Shown here: piece by piece, positions 54,444 through 63,437 of the stretch
Layout: each line of letters begins with the position of its first letter
Position numbering within the stretch: position 1 is the first letter of the stretch
Assembly: GCA_965203855.1 (NCBI GenBank)
Contig: CBDBDN010000005.1
Location: forward strand, 248,001 to 312,000
Length of the DNA stretch: 64,000 bases
Direction of reading: 5' to 3'
Origin: Bin87 sp965203855
GTDB taxonomy: Bacteria; Chloroflexota; Dehalococcoidia; Lucifugimonadales; UBA3495
Notes under the pieces: generated by a model
What the model was told of the DNA's origin: nothing
The model's input: only the letters and a program-made list of their open reading frames with translations
The model's database searches: none
Position numbers and translations under genes: made by a program

Positions 54444-55706
54444 ATGCTTATCGGCCATTTTACTGAACAGCCCTGGCAGGATGAAAACTCCGGCCTGATG
54501 GGCACCCAGAGCGTTGACCTGGGCATCTCCAACTCTCACTACCGCCCGGAAGTTGGCGCACAGCTCTACAACCGCTACCTGGACGAAAAGGTGTATGCGG
54601 AGCAGATGGGCTTTGACGCCGTGATGCTCAACGAGCATCACTCTACGCCTTTCTGTATGCAGGGCGTTACCAATGTGGGCGCATCCATCCTGGCCCGCAT
54701 CACCGACAAGGTGAAAATCATCATTCTCGGCAATGTGCTGCCCATCTGGGACGACCCGCTGTGGCTGGCCGAGCAGCTCTCGATGATTGATATGATTTCC
54801 CACGGCCGGCTCGTTTCCGGGTTCGTGCGCGGCGGCGGACGGGAAAGCTGGTCGCACAACTCGCCGCCTCACTTCAACCGGGAACGCTTTGAGGAAGCCC
54901 ACGACCTGATCATCAAAGCCTGGACGGAACCCGGCCCCTGGCGCTGGGAGGGCAAGCATTTCCACTATCGCTATGTGAACCCGTGGGCGCGCCCATTGCA
55001 GGAACCCCATCCGCAGGTTTGGATCCCGTCCACCGTATCCGTGGAGACCGTCAAGTGGTGCGCCGAAAAGCGCTATCCGCTGGTGCTGCTGGCCACCAAA
55101 CTGGAACCTACCCGCGAGGCGTTCCAGCTGTACCACGACACCGCCGCCGAGCACGGCTACGAATCCGGCACGCAGAATGTGGCGTACCTGTGGAAAGTCC
55201 ATGTGGACGAAACGGAGGAGCTGGCTGAGGAAGTGGGCAGGAAATATTTGTCGGGCGTCAGCAACCCGTTCCTGGCCGGCAACGAGGGCGGCATCAACCC
55301 CGCCATTATGAACCTGCCCGGCCATACTTCCCGCAACTCCCGGCGGCTGTCGGCATCCGCTTTTGGCCCCGCCGGACGCTTTGGCACTAACCGCCGCCCC
55401 TTTGAGGACCAGGTGGCCGACTCTACCATCATCACCGGCACGCCCAAGACGGTCATTCCCAAGATTCGCGAGGTGCTGGAATACCTGCGTCCGGGCAGCG
55501 TCTTTTTCTGGGACGGCGACGGCGCAATGACGCACGAGGATCAGATGCGGAGCCTGCGGCTGATGGGGGAGGAAGTCATTCCCGCCGTCCGCGAAATGGG
55601 GCAGGAGCTGGAGCTGTATTCGCCGTTTGAGGTGGACGCCGCGACTAACCGGCCCATCGCAGACGCCGCCCCCGCCGCGGCAACGGCTACCACCACGGCG
55701 GACTAG
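54444..55706 (+). CDS. LLM-class flavin-dependent oxidoreductase
   Basis: A 420-residue luciferase-like TIM-barrel monooxygenase/reductase. It shows DAVMLNEHHSTPF, ILGNVLPIWDDPLWLAEQLSMIDMIS and RLVSGFVRGGGRESW, and a late TIITGTPKTVIPKI segment. Such enzymes use FMN or F420. The substrate is unknown. A 13-bp hairpin terminator follows it, and a long antisense frame is a codon-bias shadow. Confidence 0.9.
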   Translation: MLIGHFTEQPWQDENSGLMGTQSVDLGISNSHYRPEVGAQLYNRYLDEKVYAEQMGFDAVMLNEHHSTPFCMQGVTNVGASILARITDKVKIIILGNVLPIWDDPLWLAEQLSMIDMISHGRLVSGFVRGGGRESWSHNSPPHFNRERFEEAHDLIIKAWTEPGPWRWEGKHFHYRYVNPWARPLQEPHPQVWIPSTVSVETVKWCAEKRYPLVLLATKLEPTREAFQLYHDTAAEHGYESGTQNVAYLWKVHVDETEELAEEVGRKYLSGVSNPFLAGNEGGINPAIMNLPGHTSRNSRRLSASAFGPAGRFGTNRRPFEDQVADSTIITGTPKTVIPKIREVLEYLRPGSVFFWDGDGAMTHEDQMRSLRLMGEEVIPAVREMGQELELYSPFEVDAATNRPIADAAPAAATATTTAD

Positions 55707-55768
55707 TCGTTTCAGCCGTTTAACCTCAACCGTCATTCTGCTCCCAAACCGTCATTCCAACCCCTAAC

Positions 55769-55800
55769 CGTCATTCCGGCGCAAGCCGGAATCCGGCAAA
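55769..55800. repeat. REP-like palindrome
   Basis: CCGTCATTCCGGC-GCAA-GCCGGAATCCGG, preceded by two truncated relatives of CCGTCATTC (55728-55768). Same element as at 14280. Confidence 0.65.
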
Positions 55801-55801
55801 G

Positions 55802-55830
55802 ACCGGCCCCCTACTTGGTAGGGGGCCGGT
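55802..55830. terminator. Bidirectional hairpin terminator
   Basis: ACCGGCCCCCTAC and GTAGGGGGCCGGT pair perfectly over 13 bp around TTG. It lies between the convergent LLM and Uma2 genes. Confidence 0.7.
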
Positions 55831-55861
55831 TCGATTTCGGTAGGGATGGTGTCCGCCGGCC

Positions 55862-56455
55862 TTACCGCCGCAGCCTTGCCGGATGCTCAAACAGCTGCGC
55901 CAGCGGCAGGCGGAATTGCGGAAACAGCGGCGTATCCAGCGTATCGGCGGCTGTCAAGACGGCGCGCTCTTGATAGCGGCCGTCCGGCCCCAACGCCAGT
56001 ACGGTGACAGTGTCGGCAGCGGCGTCCAGCATCCAGTATTCCGGGATGCCGGCCGCTTCGTACAGTTCGCGCTTGCGAACCAGGTCGGCGCGCCGGTTAG
56101 ATGATAATATCTCAACCACGATGTCCGGCGCATCGTTGATCGCCGTACTGCCGATAATATCGGTGCGGCCAGTTCGGATAACTGCGATGCCGGGCCGCAA
56201 GGCAGTATTGTCGGTCAAGATTACACCAGTCGATGGCAACGCAACCCCCAGCCCGGCTTCTGTGATTTGTTGGGTTAGGTGGTAGGCTAGTATAGCGAGT
56301 AGCAACTGATGGTCCGGTATCGCAAAAGCGGCCATTCGCACAACCCCGTCGATGAGTTCGCAACGCTGTTCTGTTGGCGGTAGCTCCAGAAACTCGTCCA
56401 AAGTCAGCCGTATGCCGGACTGAATGTCAATGTTAGTGTCAATTGCGGTAGTCAT
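55862..56455 (-). CDS. Uma2-family PD-(D/E)XK protein
   Basis: A 197-residue Uma2 protein: LTLDEFLELPPTEQRCELIDGVV, RPGIAVIRT (usually RPDVxx), APDIVVEILS-like (APDIVVEILSSNR) and KRELYEAAGIPEYWMLD. The D...E.L...K..Y pattern of the nuclease-like core is intact apart from the RPGIAVI variation. It is one of three copies in the window. Confidence 0.88.
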   Translation of the reverse strand: MTTAIDTNIDIQSGIRLTLDEFLELPPTEQRCELIDGVVRMAAFAIPDHQLLLAILAYHLTQQITEAGLGVALPSTGVILTDNTALRPGIAVIRTGRTDIIGSTAINDAPDIVVEILSSNRRADLVRKRELYEAAGIPEYWMLDAAADTVTVLALGPDGRYQERAVLTAADTLDTPLFPQFRLPLAQLFEHPARLRR

Positions 56456-56523
56456 GGCAACGCCCTGCCTGGATTGTTTGGTAGTCGGTCAGATTTGCGC
56501 CTTGCTGGATAGTATCAGCCCGG

Positions 56524-57642
56524 TTATGCAACCGCTACCCGCTGTCCTTCGTTGCTGGACTGGCGGATGGCGTCAATGAGGCGGTGCAGCGCGACGGCGT
56601 GGTCAAAATCGGGCAGCGGCAGCTTCGGGTTGACATCGCCCCGGATGGCCGCCGCAAACCGGCTGTAGAGCTGCCCTACATTGTAGGGAGAACCGGCCGG
56701 CAGATCGGGGGCAGGGGACAGCTCCGACGGCGGCGTCAGCTCCTGCCAGTTGCTGCGGCCTTGCGCGCCCCGGATGCTTACCGCCTGCAACTGCGGCGAA
56801 TCCGATGACACTGCGACCAGCGTACCCTTGTCGCCGTAAATCTCCATCCGGTAGCCGCTGCCGGCCCACGCCGTGCTGCCAATCTGCACCGCTGCCACGC
56901 CGCCGTTTTGCAGGCTGCCGCTGACCAGCACATTGTCGGGGGAGGTTACGGGCAAGTCTTTGCCGGTGTCGGTTTCATGCCAGGTTTTGGCCTGCGTGCT
57001 GACTACGGCGGCCACGTCGGCGAACTCGCCGACTATGCTGCACAGCGCGTCTATCGTATGGCCGCAAGCGATGGTCAGCGTGTGCGCGCCGAGCTCGTTG
57101 TCTCGCTGCCAGGTGCGCCCGGAATCCCGGGACAGCACGCCGTCGCGCATCAGGCGGACATGGCAGGTCATTACCTGCCCCACATAGCCGTCGGCCACCA
57201 GGCTGCGGAGGTGCGCGATGGCGGGGTTGGCGCGCGCTTGCAAGCCGACTGCCGTGCGGACGCCCTGCTGCCGGGCGCAGTCGGCCATCTCAACCGCTTC
57301 GGCGGTAGTGCGGCCCAGCGGCCATTCGGTGAAAGTATGCTTGCCGGCCCGCAGCGCCGCCAGCGTCGGGGCGTAGTGGCTAGGGACGCGCAGCGAAATC
57401 GTAGCGGCGTCCAGACCCGGAGCGGCGTCGGCCAGCATCCGGTTGTAATCAGCCCAGGCGCTGCCGGCATTGTAGGCGGCCATTGCTTCGTCTGCCGACG
57501 CCTGCCGCGTGGTGCAGACGGCGGCCAGCTCAAAATCGGGATGCGCCGCGAGCGCGGGCAGATGGGCGCGCGGCGACCATCCCTGATGAATGTTCGCTCC
57601 GATAAGTCCGATGCGGATGGGCTGCTGTCTGGCCGTAGTCAT
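56524..57642 (-). CDS. Gfo/Idh/MocA-family oxidoreductase
   Basis: A 372-residue NAD(P)-dependent oxidoreductase from ATG 57642 (MTTARQQPIRIGLIGAN). It has the Rossmann motif IGLIGANIHQGWS, AGKHTFTEWPLG (in place of the usual EKPxA/S), and QARANPAIAHLRSLV in the substrate domain. The Lys of the EKP motif is replaced by Trp, which occurs in some subfamilies and could change catalysis. Substrate unknown. Confidence 0.86.
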   Translation of the reverse strand: MTTARQQPIRIGLIGANIHQGWSPRAHLPALAAHPDFELAAVCTTRQASADEAMAAYNAGSAWADYNRMLADAAPGLDAATISLRVPSHYAPTLAALRAGKHTFTEWPLGRTTAEAVEMADCARQQGVRTAVGLQARANPAIAHLRSLVADGYVGQVMTCHVRLMRDGVLSRDSGRTWQRDNELGAHTLTIACGHTIDALCSIVGEFADVAAVVSTQAKTWHETDTGKDLPVTSPDNVLVSGSLQNGGVAAVQIGSTAWAGSGYRMEIYGDKGTLVAVSSDSPQLQAVSIRGAQGRSNWQELTPPSELSPAPDLPAGSPYNVGQLYSRFAAAIRGDVNPKLPLPDFDHAVALHRLIDAIRQSSNEGQRVAVA

Positions 57643-57856
57643 AGCGGGTTTCTCCTGCGGGCAAGCGCTGCGGGGTTGTAGCCGGCGCAACAAGCGGAAT
57701 GCGCCCATCGTACCACATCGGCAATGCGCCGTATGACGCCGGCGGCAACGGCGTGGCAACCGCCGCCGGCATCCATTTCGCAAAGATTGACGCCGCGCGC
57801 GCCGATTGCTAGTATCCGCGCAACGGGAGCGTCGCACTGTAACAACGCCGGGGAGT

Positions 57857-59875
57857 ATGCCAATGGACATAGTAAAGTGGCGGTTTCGCAAAATGTCGCG
57901 CGCCGAGGAAAATCACGATCCGATGGAGCGCGAACTCTTTGAAGGCGAACCCATAAATACCCGACTGGTGCGGGAGGCGATACAAAACTCGCTGGACGCC
58001 GGCGACAACGCCGGATGTAAGGATACCAATGCCCCTGTCCGGATGCGCTTTTCGCTGGCCGGCATCCATAATCCGTTGCCGGCGGAGCGGGCCGCCCGCT
58101 ACTTTGACGGCCTGGCCGACCACCTGAGCTATATCAGCGATCTGGACGAAAGCATCAACGAGCGCCTGTTTGCCGGAGAGATTTCCGACGGCGGCGTGCC
58201 TTTCCTGGTGATTGAGGATGCCGGAACTAGCGGACTGATCGGCAACTGGGAGCAGTACGACGACTCCGTTGCTAACCCTGCCGAGAGCAATCATTTTTAC
58301 TGGTTCTTTCGCAATATCGGACGCTCCGGCAAGAGGGATGCCGACAACGGCTCCTGGGGACTGGGCAAATGGGTATTCCCCGATGCCTCCCGCATCAGTT
58401 CCTACATTGCCGTTACCACACGCTGTGACGACGGCGATACGCTGCTGATGGGGCAGTCCGTATTGACTAAACACACCATCGGGCCGCAGCGCTATGCCCC
58501 CTATGGCTATCTCGCCGTTGCCGGCGTCGACGGCCAGTCGCTGCCACTGCGCCGGTCGGCGCCGGAACACCAACCTTTCATTGACCGGTGCATCGCCGAC
58601 TTTGGGCTGCAACTCCGCAGTGAACCGGGACTGTCCGTTATTATTCCCTTTCCCCGCATCGGCGGCGGCGGCGGCGATGACGACGGCATCGGCCCAGCCG
58701 AGTTGACAGACGCCATTGCCCGCAATTATTTCTATCCGGTCATCGCCGGCCGGCTGGCAATCACCCTGGACGCCGGCGATGGTTCCCCTCCGGTCGTTCT
58801 GGACGCCGATACCATTGACGGCATCACCGCCAATATGGATGAAAACGCTGCCGGCGAGCAGAGCCCCGACAGTTATCGCAAGCTGTTTGCGATGTGCCGG
58901 GAATGTATCACGCTGCCCGAGACAGGGTATCATCGGCTGCCGGCCCTGCCCGCCGGCAATGCTGACGCTGACGCCGCGGCGGCGGTGATTAACCTGCGTC
59001 CGCGCTACGAAAACGGCGAACTGCTGGCCTTTCATATCGGCGCCGACGTGCAGCGCAAGAAGGGAGAACGGGTTGATACTGCCTATCGCCTGTACCTACA
59101 GCGGGATGACGCCTTGGCCGAAGGGCAGGACTACTATGTGCGCGGCACTTTGTCCATCCCGGATATTGACAGCATCCGCCGGCGCTCGGCCCGGGCGCTG
59201 CTGGTGGTGGACGAAAACGAGCCGCTGGCGGCAATGCTGCGGGATTCGGAACCGGCGTCGCATACAACCTGGCGGCCACAAACCCGCCGCGTAACCGACC
59301 GCTGGGTTGCCCCGTCGCGCCGCATCACGGCAGTCCGCAATGCGCCGGCCACTCTGCTCAACATACTGGAAGCCCCGCCGGAGGGATTGCAGAAAGACGC
59401 TTTCGCGGACATTTTCTTTTGGGATGGCGGCAATTCGCCGGAATACCGACCTGGCCCAGCCCCCGGCCCCGTAAATGGCGGCGGGCCGCCGCCCACACCA
59501 CCGCCGCCGCGCCCGCGTGATTTTGCCATCAGCCAATCCGGCTCCGGTTTTCGGGTAACCGTTGCCGCCGGCAACCAGCGTCCGCCGGGCGCGGCCGTGT
59601 TGCGCGTTGCTTACGAAACGGCACGCGGCAACCCCTTCCGAATCTGGCGGCCTGATGACTTCAGCCTGCATCACGACGGCGATCTGACCGTATCGCCGGA
59701 TGGTTGTCGAGTCGCCAACGGCAAAGCCGGCAACGAACTGCTGCTGCTGGATATTGACCCGGAACGATTTGCCGTGAGCGTACAGGGATTTGCTCCGGAG
59801 CGGGATGTGGTAGTGCGAGTGGAACGATATGCCGGCACTGATGTGGAGGTGGATGATGCCGGTTCGCCGGTTTAA
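57857..59875 (+). CDS. GHKL-type ATPase, first gene of defence-like cassette 2
   Basis: A 672-residue protein from ATG 57857 (a second ATG lies 6 nt on; GGGGAG is upstream). Bergerat-fold motifs are RLVREAIQNSLDAGDN (N-box), LVIEDAGTSGLIGNW and GSWGLGKWVFPDASR. A Pro-rich linker (about residues 535-555) precedes a C-terminal beta domain (FRVTVAAGNQRPPGAAVLRV). The order ATPase, transducer, low-complexity linker, beta domain is the same as at 40897, although the sequences are far apart. It overlaps the next gene. Confidence 0.8.
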   Translation: MPMDIVKWRFRKMSRAEENHDPMERELFEGEPINTRLVREAIQNSLDAGDNAGCKDTNAPVRMRFSLAGIHNPLPAERAARYFDGLADHLSYISDLDESINERLFAGEISDGGVPFLVIEDAGTSGLIGNWEQYDDSVANPAESNHFYWFFRNIGRSGKRDADNGSWGLGKWVFPDASRISSYIAVTTRCDDGDTLLMGQSVLTKHTIGPQRYAPYGYLAVAGVDGQSLPLRRSAPEHQPFIDRCIADFGLQLRSEPGLSVIIPFPRIGGGGGDDDGIGPAELTDAIARNYFYPVIAGRLAITLDAGDGSPPVVLDADTIDGITANMDENAAGEQSPDSYRKLFAMCRECITLPETGYHRLPALPAGNADADAAAAVINLRPRYENGELLAFHIGADVQRKKGERVDTAYRLYLQRDDALAEGQDYYVRGTLSIPDIDSIRRRSARALLVVDENEPLAAMLRDSEPASHTTWRPQTRRVTDRWVAPSRRITAVRNAPATLLNILEAPPEGLQKDAFADIFFWDGGNSPEYRPGPAPGPVNGGGPPPTPPPPRPRDFAISQSGSGFRVTVAAGNQRPPGAAVLRVAYETARGNPFRIWRPDDFSLHHDGDLTVSPDGCRVANGKAGNELLLLDIDPERFAVSVQGFAPERDVVVRVERYAGTDVEVDDAGSPV

Positions 59876-60608
59876 CTACACCGGGCGCAAGCGCATCCTG
59901 CACCATCAGGTCGCAATCGTTCTGCACGAAAGCGGCAATGACGATGCGCCCACTTTTACGGCAGAGCTGAACCTGGGCAACCTGGATTTACCGCCGGACG
60001 CGCGTCTGATGATTGTATCCCAGCGCAATCGCGCGGCGATGCGGTTCCCCTGGGGAACCGTCGGCAATCCGACGCCGCCAGCAAATTGCCGGCTGGATGA
60101 GACCCCGGACAACCCGCATTTTCGGGTAATGGCGCTGGACGAATCCCGCCGGCTGCTGGCATTGGCCGACCGGGTGCAGCCCCGACGGGCCAACCGCCGG
60201 GAATCGCTGCTATGGCTGATGGAGGCTGATCTGGGCCGCGAGGTTTGGCGCCTGGACTTTGGCAGCGCCGGCGACAACCCTACGCTGCTCGTCAACCGCA
60301 ATATCCCCGGCATCAGCAGAGCCGTGCGTTATGATGACGCTTTTCGCGGATTGGTTGTACCGGAAGCGTTGCGCTCCATTCTGAACAAGGCTTTCATCGT
60401 GGACGGGCATTCGCCGGACGATGACGCCGGCGATTGGGGGAAATGGGTGGGTTTCGTGCAAAGTTTCTATAGCGAGGAGCCGCCGGCCGGTTTCAACGAC
60501 TCCGAAAGCGATGCCGAACCCCTGCTGAAATGGATTGACGGGGCGGTAGCCGCCTTTGCCGATAAGCGCTTCGACGCCCGGTCAATGTATGCGGCAACGA
60601 TGCGGTAA
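59856..60608 (+). CDS. Cassette 2 middle protein, unknown function
   Basis: A 250-residue protein. ATG 59856 follows GGAGG and overlaps the ATPase end. It contains ESLLWLMEADLGREVWRLDF, PTLLVNRNIPGISRAVRYDD and VPEALRSILNKAFIVDG, an order matching the middle gene of cassette 1 (W-strand, VNRN/FANRD turn, helix). No enzyme motif is seen. Confidence 0.65.
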   Translation: MPVRRFNYTGRKRILHHQVAIVLHESGNDDAPTFTAELNLGNLDLPPDARLMIVSQRNRAAMRFPWGTVGNPTPPANCRLDETPDNPHFRVMALDESRRLLALADRVQPRRANRRESLLWLMEADLGREVWRLDFGSAGDNPTLLVNRNIPGISRAVRYDDAFRGLVVPEALRSILNKAFIVDGHSPDDDAGDWGKWVGFVQSFYSEEPPAGFNDSESDAEPLLKWIDGAVAAFADKRFDARSMYAATMR

Positions 60609-60615
60609 GGCAATT

Positions 60616-61386
60616 ATGACGGCCCAACCGGCTCCCCAGCAAATTTGCGAACTGACCGATGCCGGCATCAAGGCCGCTCGGGAGTATCTGGCGAAACTCC
60701 GGGCCGGTGAACGCGCGCCGTTCCCTTACGCCTTGCTTACTGACCGCCGTTACGCCCAGGCCGTTGCGCCGGCCGTCTCTGTCGAGCAGCGCCATTTTGC
60801 CAGCCGCCGGGAGGCCGGCGCATATCTGAAAGACCGGCTGGCGCCGCTGGGCAACGCGGCGATTGCCGACAACGCTGGCCTCTGGTCGTGGCTGGGGATG
60901 TTCTACTTTCATCAGATAGTGGGTATTGACGCCGCTGGCAATCCCCGGCTGGGGCGCAACCCCGATGTTGCTTACATTATTGACCCGGATGAAACCGGAC
61001 GCGGCGCGCGCCGTCATTTTGCCCATCGGCTACTGCTTTGCTGGGAGATTTATGTTAGGCACGGTGAAACGGCCTGGTATCTGCTGGACGAGCCGGTTGG
61101 CTCGCTAGGGCAGCTGGCTGACCGCCTGTCCGGGGCGCCGGAGATGTTCCGCGCCGTGGGCATCGTCGAATTGGCGCATCGACTCTACGCCGATCCGGTG
61201 ACACGACGCCTCAAGTCCGGCGTCCTGGGTGGAGGCCAGAACCAGCGGCCTCCCGGCGGCATTGTACGCCTGCTGGATGTGCTGAACCAGCTCTATATGA
61301 CTTACGATGTGTACGGTATGACGGCGCAGCAGCTTCTGCCGCTGCTGCCCCCGGAGTTTGACCGCTGGCAGGGGGCGCCCGATTAA
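60616..61386 (+). CDS. Cassette 2 DUF6339-like protein
   Basis: A 256-residue protein from ATG 60616 with AAGG upstream. The core reads NAGLWSWLGMFYFHQIV, RRHFAHRLLLCWEIYVRHGE, MFRAVGIVELAHRLYADPVT and LLDVLNQLYMTYDVYGMTAQQLLPLLPPEF. Position, size and helix pattern match the third gene of cassette 1, though identity is low. Unlike cassette 1, no PP-loop gene follows. Confidence 0.6.
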   Translation: MTAQPAPQQICELTDAGIKAAREYLAKLRAGERAPFPYALLTDRRYAQAVAPAVSVEQRHFASRREAGAYLKDRLAPLGNAAIADNAGLWSWLGMFYFHQIVGIDAAGNPRLGRNPDVAYIIDPDETGRGARRHFAHRLLLCWEIYVRHGETAWYLLDEPVGSLGQLADRLSGAPEMFRAVGIVELAHRLYADPVTRRLKSGVLGGGQNQRPPGGIVRLLDVLNQLYMTYDVYGMTAQQLLPLLPPEFDRWQGAPD

Positions 61387-61569
61387 TCGGCGCCGGCTAC
61401 AATGCCGGCGGATAGCCTTTCACGCCGGCAGCGGCGCGGTACGGCGCATTGCGGTGCGCCGGCGGCATTGCCCTAATCTCCGGTATCCTGTTACTCTGGC
61501 GCACCAGCCAACCGGCGACAGCGCGGCAGCTTGCCGACCGACTCGCTGACAACAGGATAGGAGGCCGCA

Positions 61570-62472
61570 ATGCAAATCGGCGCCATTTTTCCTCAAACCG
61601 AAATCGGGCCCGACCCGGCCGCCATCCGCGACTATGCCCAGGCTGCCGAAGCGATGCGGTTCGACTACCTGTTTATCGCCGACCATGTGCTGGGCGCCGA
61701 CCCCGCACATCATCCGCACGTCCGCGACCATTACTATACGCATCGCAGCGTCATCCACGAATCGCTGACTACCCTGGCCTTTATCGCCGCCATCACGGAG
61801 CGCATTCGCCTCGTTACCGGCATCCTGATACTGCCGCAGCGCCAGACGGCCTTGGTCGCCAAGCAGGCCGCCGAAATTGATGTCCTCTCCGGGGGGCGCC
61901 TCACCCTCGGCATCGGCGTCGGCTGGAACCATACGGAGTTTGAAGCGCTAGGCGAGGATTTTACGAACCGGGGCCGCCGCTCCGAGGAGCAGATTGACTT
62001 GCTGCGCGCCCTTTGGACTAACGAAGTGGTGGATTTCGCCGGACGCTGGCACACGGTGCGCGCTTCCGGCATCAACCCTTTGCCGGTGCAGCGTCCCATC
62101 CCGGTGTGGTTCGGCGCTGGAGGCACGGCCGGCCCGGCGCCGCGCGATGTCGTGCTGCGGCGCATCGCCCGGATGGGCGACGGCTGGTTTCCCAGCTTTG
62201 GCCCGGATGATACCGCCCGCGTCGTGCTGGACAAGATGCAGACCTACATCGCAGAAGCCGGCCGCCAGCCCTCTGCTGTAGGCTTGGCCGGCCGACTGCG
62301 GATGCCCGGCAAATCGCCGGACGAATGGCAGGCCGAGGCCGAAAGTTGGCGTCATCTGGGCGCAACGCATCTGATGGCCGAAGCGCGGCGCGGCCCGCTG
62401 TCATCCGTTACCGAACATATCGCGGCGATGGAGCAGTTCAGGGAAGTGATTCCTCCCGGCTGGGGCCGGTAG
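61570..62472 (+). CDS. LLM-class F420-dependent oxidoreductase
   Basis: A 300-residue luciferase-like TIM barrel. It has MQIGAIFPQTEIGPD, DYLFIADHVLG, LVTGILILPQRQTALVAKQAAEIDVLSGGRLTLGIGVGWN and PIPVWFGAGG, close to the F420-dependent TIGR03619-like group. GGAGG (61558-61562) precedes the start. The hairpin at 62489 ends the unit. Confidence 0.9.
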   Translation: MQIGAIFPQTEIGPDPAAIRDYAQAAEAMRFDYLFIADHVLGADPAHHPHVRDHYYTHRSVIHESLTTLAFIAAITERIRLVTGILILPQRQTALVAKQAAEIDVLSGGRLTLGIGVGWNHTEFEALGEDFTNRGRRSEEQIDLLRALWTNEVVDFAGRWHTVRASGINPLPVQRPIPVWFGAGGTAGPAPRDVVLRRIARMGDGWFPSFGPDDTARVVLDKMQTYIAEAGRQPSAVGLAGRLRMPGKSPDEWQAEAESWRHLGATHLMAEARRGPLSSVTEHIAAMEQFREVIPPGWGR

Positions 62473-62488
62473 GCGGTGCGCCGCGGCA

Positions 62489-62544
62489 GCCGTTATTCCG
62501 GCTTACGCTGAAATAACGGCGAATACGGCTACACCTCTAGCCGT
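62489..62544 (+). terminator. Pair of hairpins after the LLM gene
   Basis: GCCGTTATT/AATAACGGC (62489-62520) is followed by ACGGCTA/TAGCCGT (62525-62544). No strong U-tract. Confidence 0.5.
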
Positions 62545-62626
62545 ATGCCATATGATTGATACATAGCTACCCGTCCTGTGCTACACTGCCCTATGCCCTA
62601 CCGTGCCATCCTGCAGAGGTTTCGCT

Positions 62627-63397
62627 ATGGCTATGCCGTCCCTTACTGCGTCAACCGTACCCGCTGCCATTCCCGATAGCGCTCAATCCGCAGCGCCCGT
62701 TTTCTATCCCATTGAGGACGACGAACCGTTGGCCGAATCGGAACACCAGCTTATCCCACTGGTCTATGCCTACCAGGCTCTCACTGCCTGGTTCGCTGAC
62801 GACCCCGCTACCTGGGTCGGTTCCGATATGTTCCTCTACTACGAGGAAGGGCATCCCAGCCGGGTCGTCGCCCCCGACCTCTTTATCGTCAGCGGTACGC
62901 AGAAAACGGAACGGCGCAACACTTTCCAGACCTGGGTTGAGGGCCGCGTCCCCGACTTTATCTTGGAACTAACTTCGTCATCCACCTACGCCAACGACCG
63001 GGATGACAAGTTTGAGCTGTACCAGCGGCTCGGCGTCCGCGAATACTGGCTCTACGACCCCACGCCGGAGCAGTTCCTGCATCCTTTCCTGCAAGGCAAC
63101 CGCTTGGTGGACGGGCAGTATCAGACCATCCCGGTTGCGGAGCTGCCGCTACCCGGCCGCCTGCGCGGATACAGCGAATTCCTGGGCCTGGAACTCCACT
63201 GCTCCCCCGACTGGTTCCGGCTGCTCAACCCGGCAGCCAACGCTTACCTTCGCAATTTGATCGAGTCCGAGCAGGAACTGGCCGATGAACGCGCCGCCCG
63301 CGCTGCCGCGAGTCAGGCATTGGCCGCCGAGCGCATGGCCCGCCAGGAAATGGAACGCTTGCTCCGCGAGCACGGCATCGCCCCGCCGCCACACTAA
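62627..63397 (+). CDS. Uma2-family protein with C-terminal coiled coil
   Basis: A 256-residue Uma2 protein from ATG 62627 with AGAGG upstream. The core reads APDLFIVSG, GRVPDFILELTSSSTY and KFELYQRLGVREYWLYDP, typical of the subgroup with Y.D...E. The last 45 residues (LIESEQELADERAARAAASQALAAER) form a coiled coil. It is the third Uma2 copy in the window. Confidence 0.9.
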   Translation: MAMPSLTASTVPAAIPDSAQSAAPVFYPIEDDEPLAESEHQLIPLVYAYQALTAWFADDPATWVGSDMFLYYEEGHPSRVVAPDLFIVSGTQKTERRNTFQTWVEGRVPDFILELTSSSTYANDRDDKFELYQRLGVREYWLYDPTPEQFLHPFLQGNRLVDGQYQTIPVAELPLPGRLRGYSEFLGLELHCSPDWFRLLNPAANAYLRNLIESEQELADERAARAAASQALAAERMARQEMERLLREHGIAPPPH

Positions 63398-63437
63398 CGC
63401 CCGCATCCGTCCCCGTCCGGCTAGCCAGCCCCGCCCG

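Noticed and set aside
54405..55736. A 443-codon minus-strand frame antisense to the LLM oxidoreductase
   Set aside because: Shadow frame; no start signal and no recognisable product.
57809..59035. A 408-codon minus-strand frame antisense to the second GHKL ATPase
   Set aside because: Shadow of a gene with clear ATPase motifs on the plus strand.
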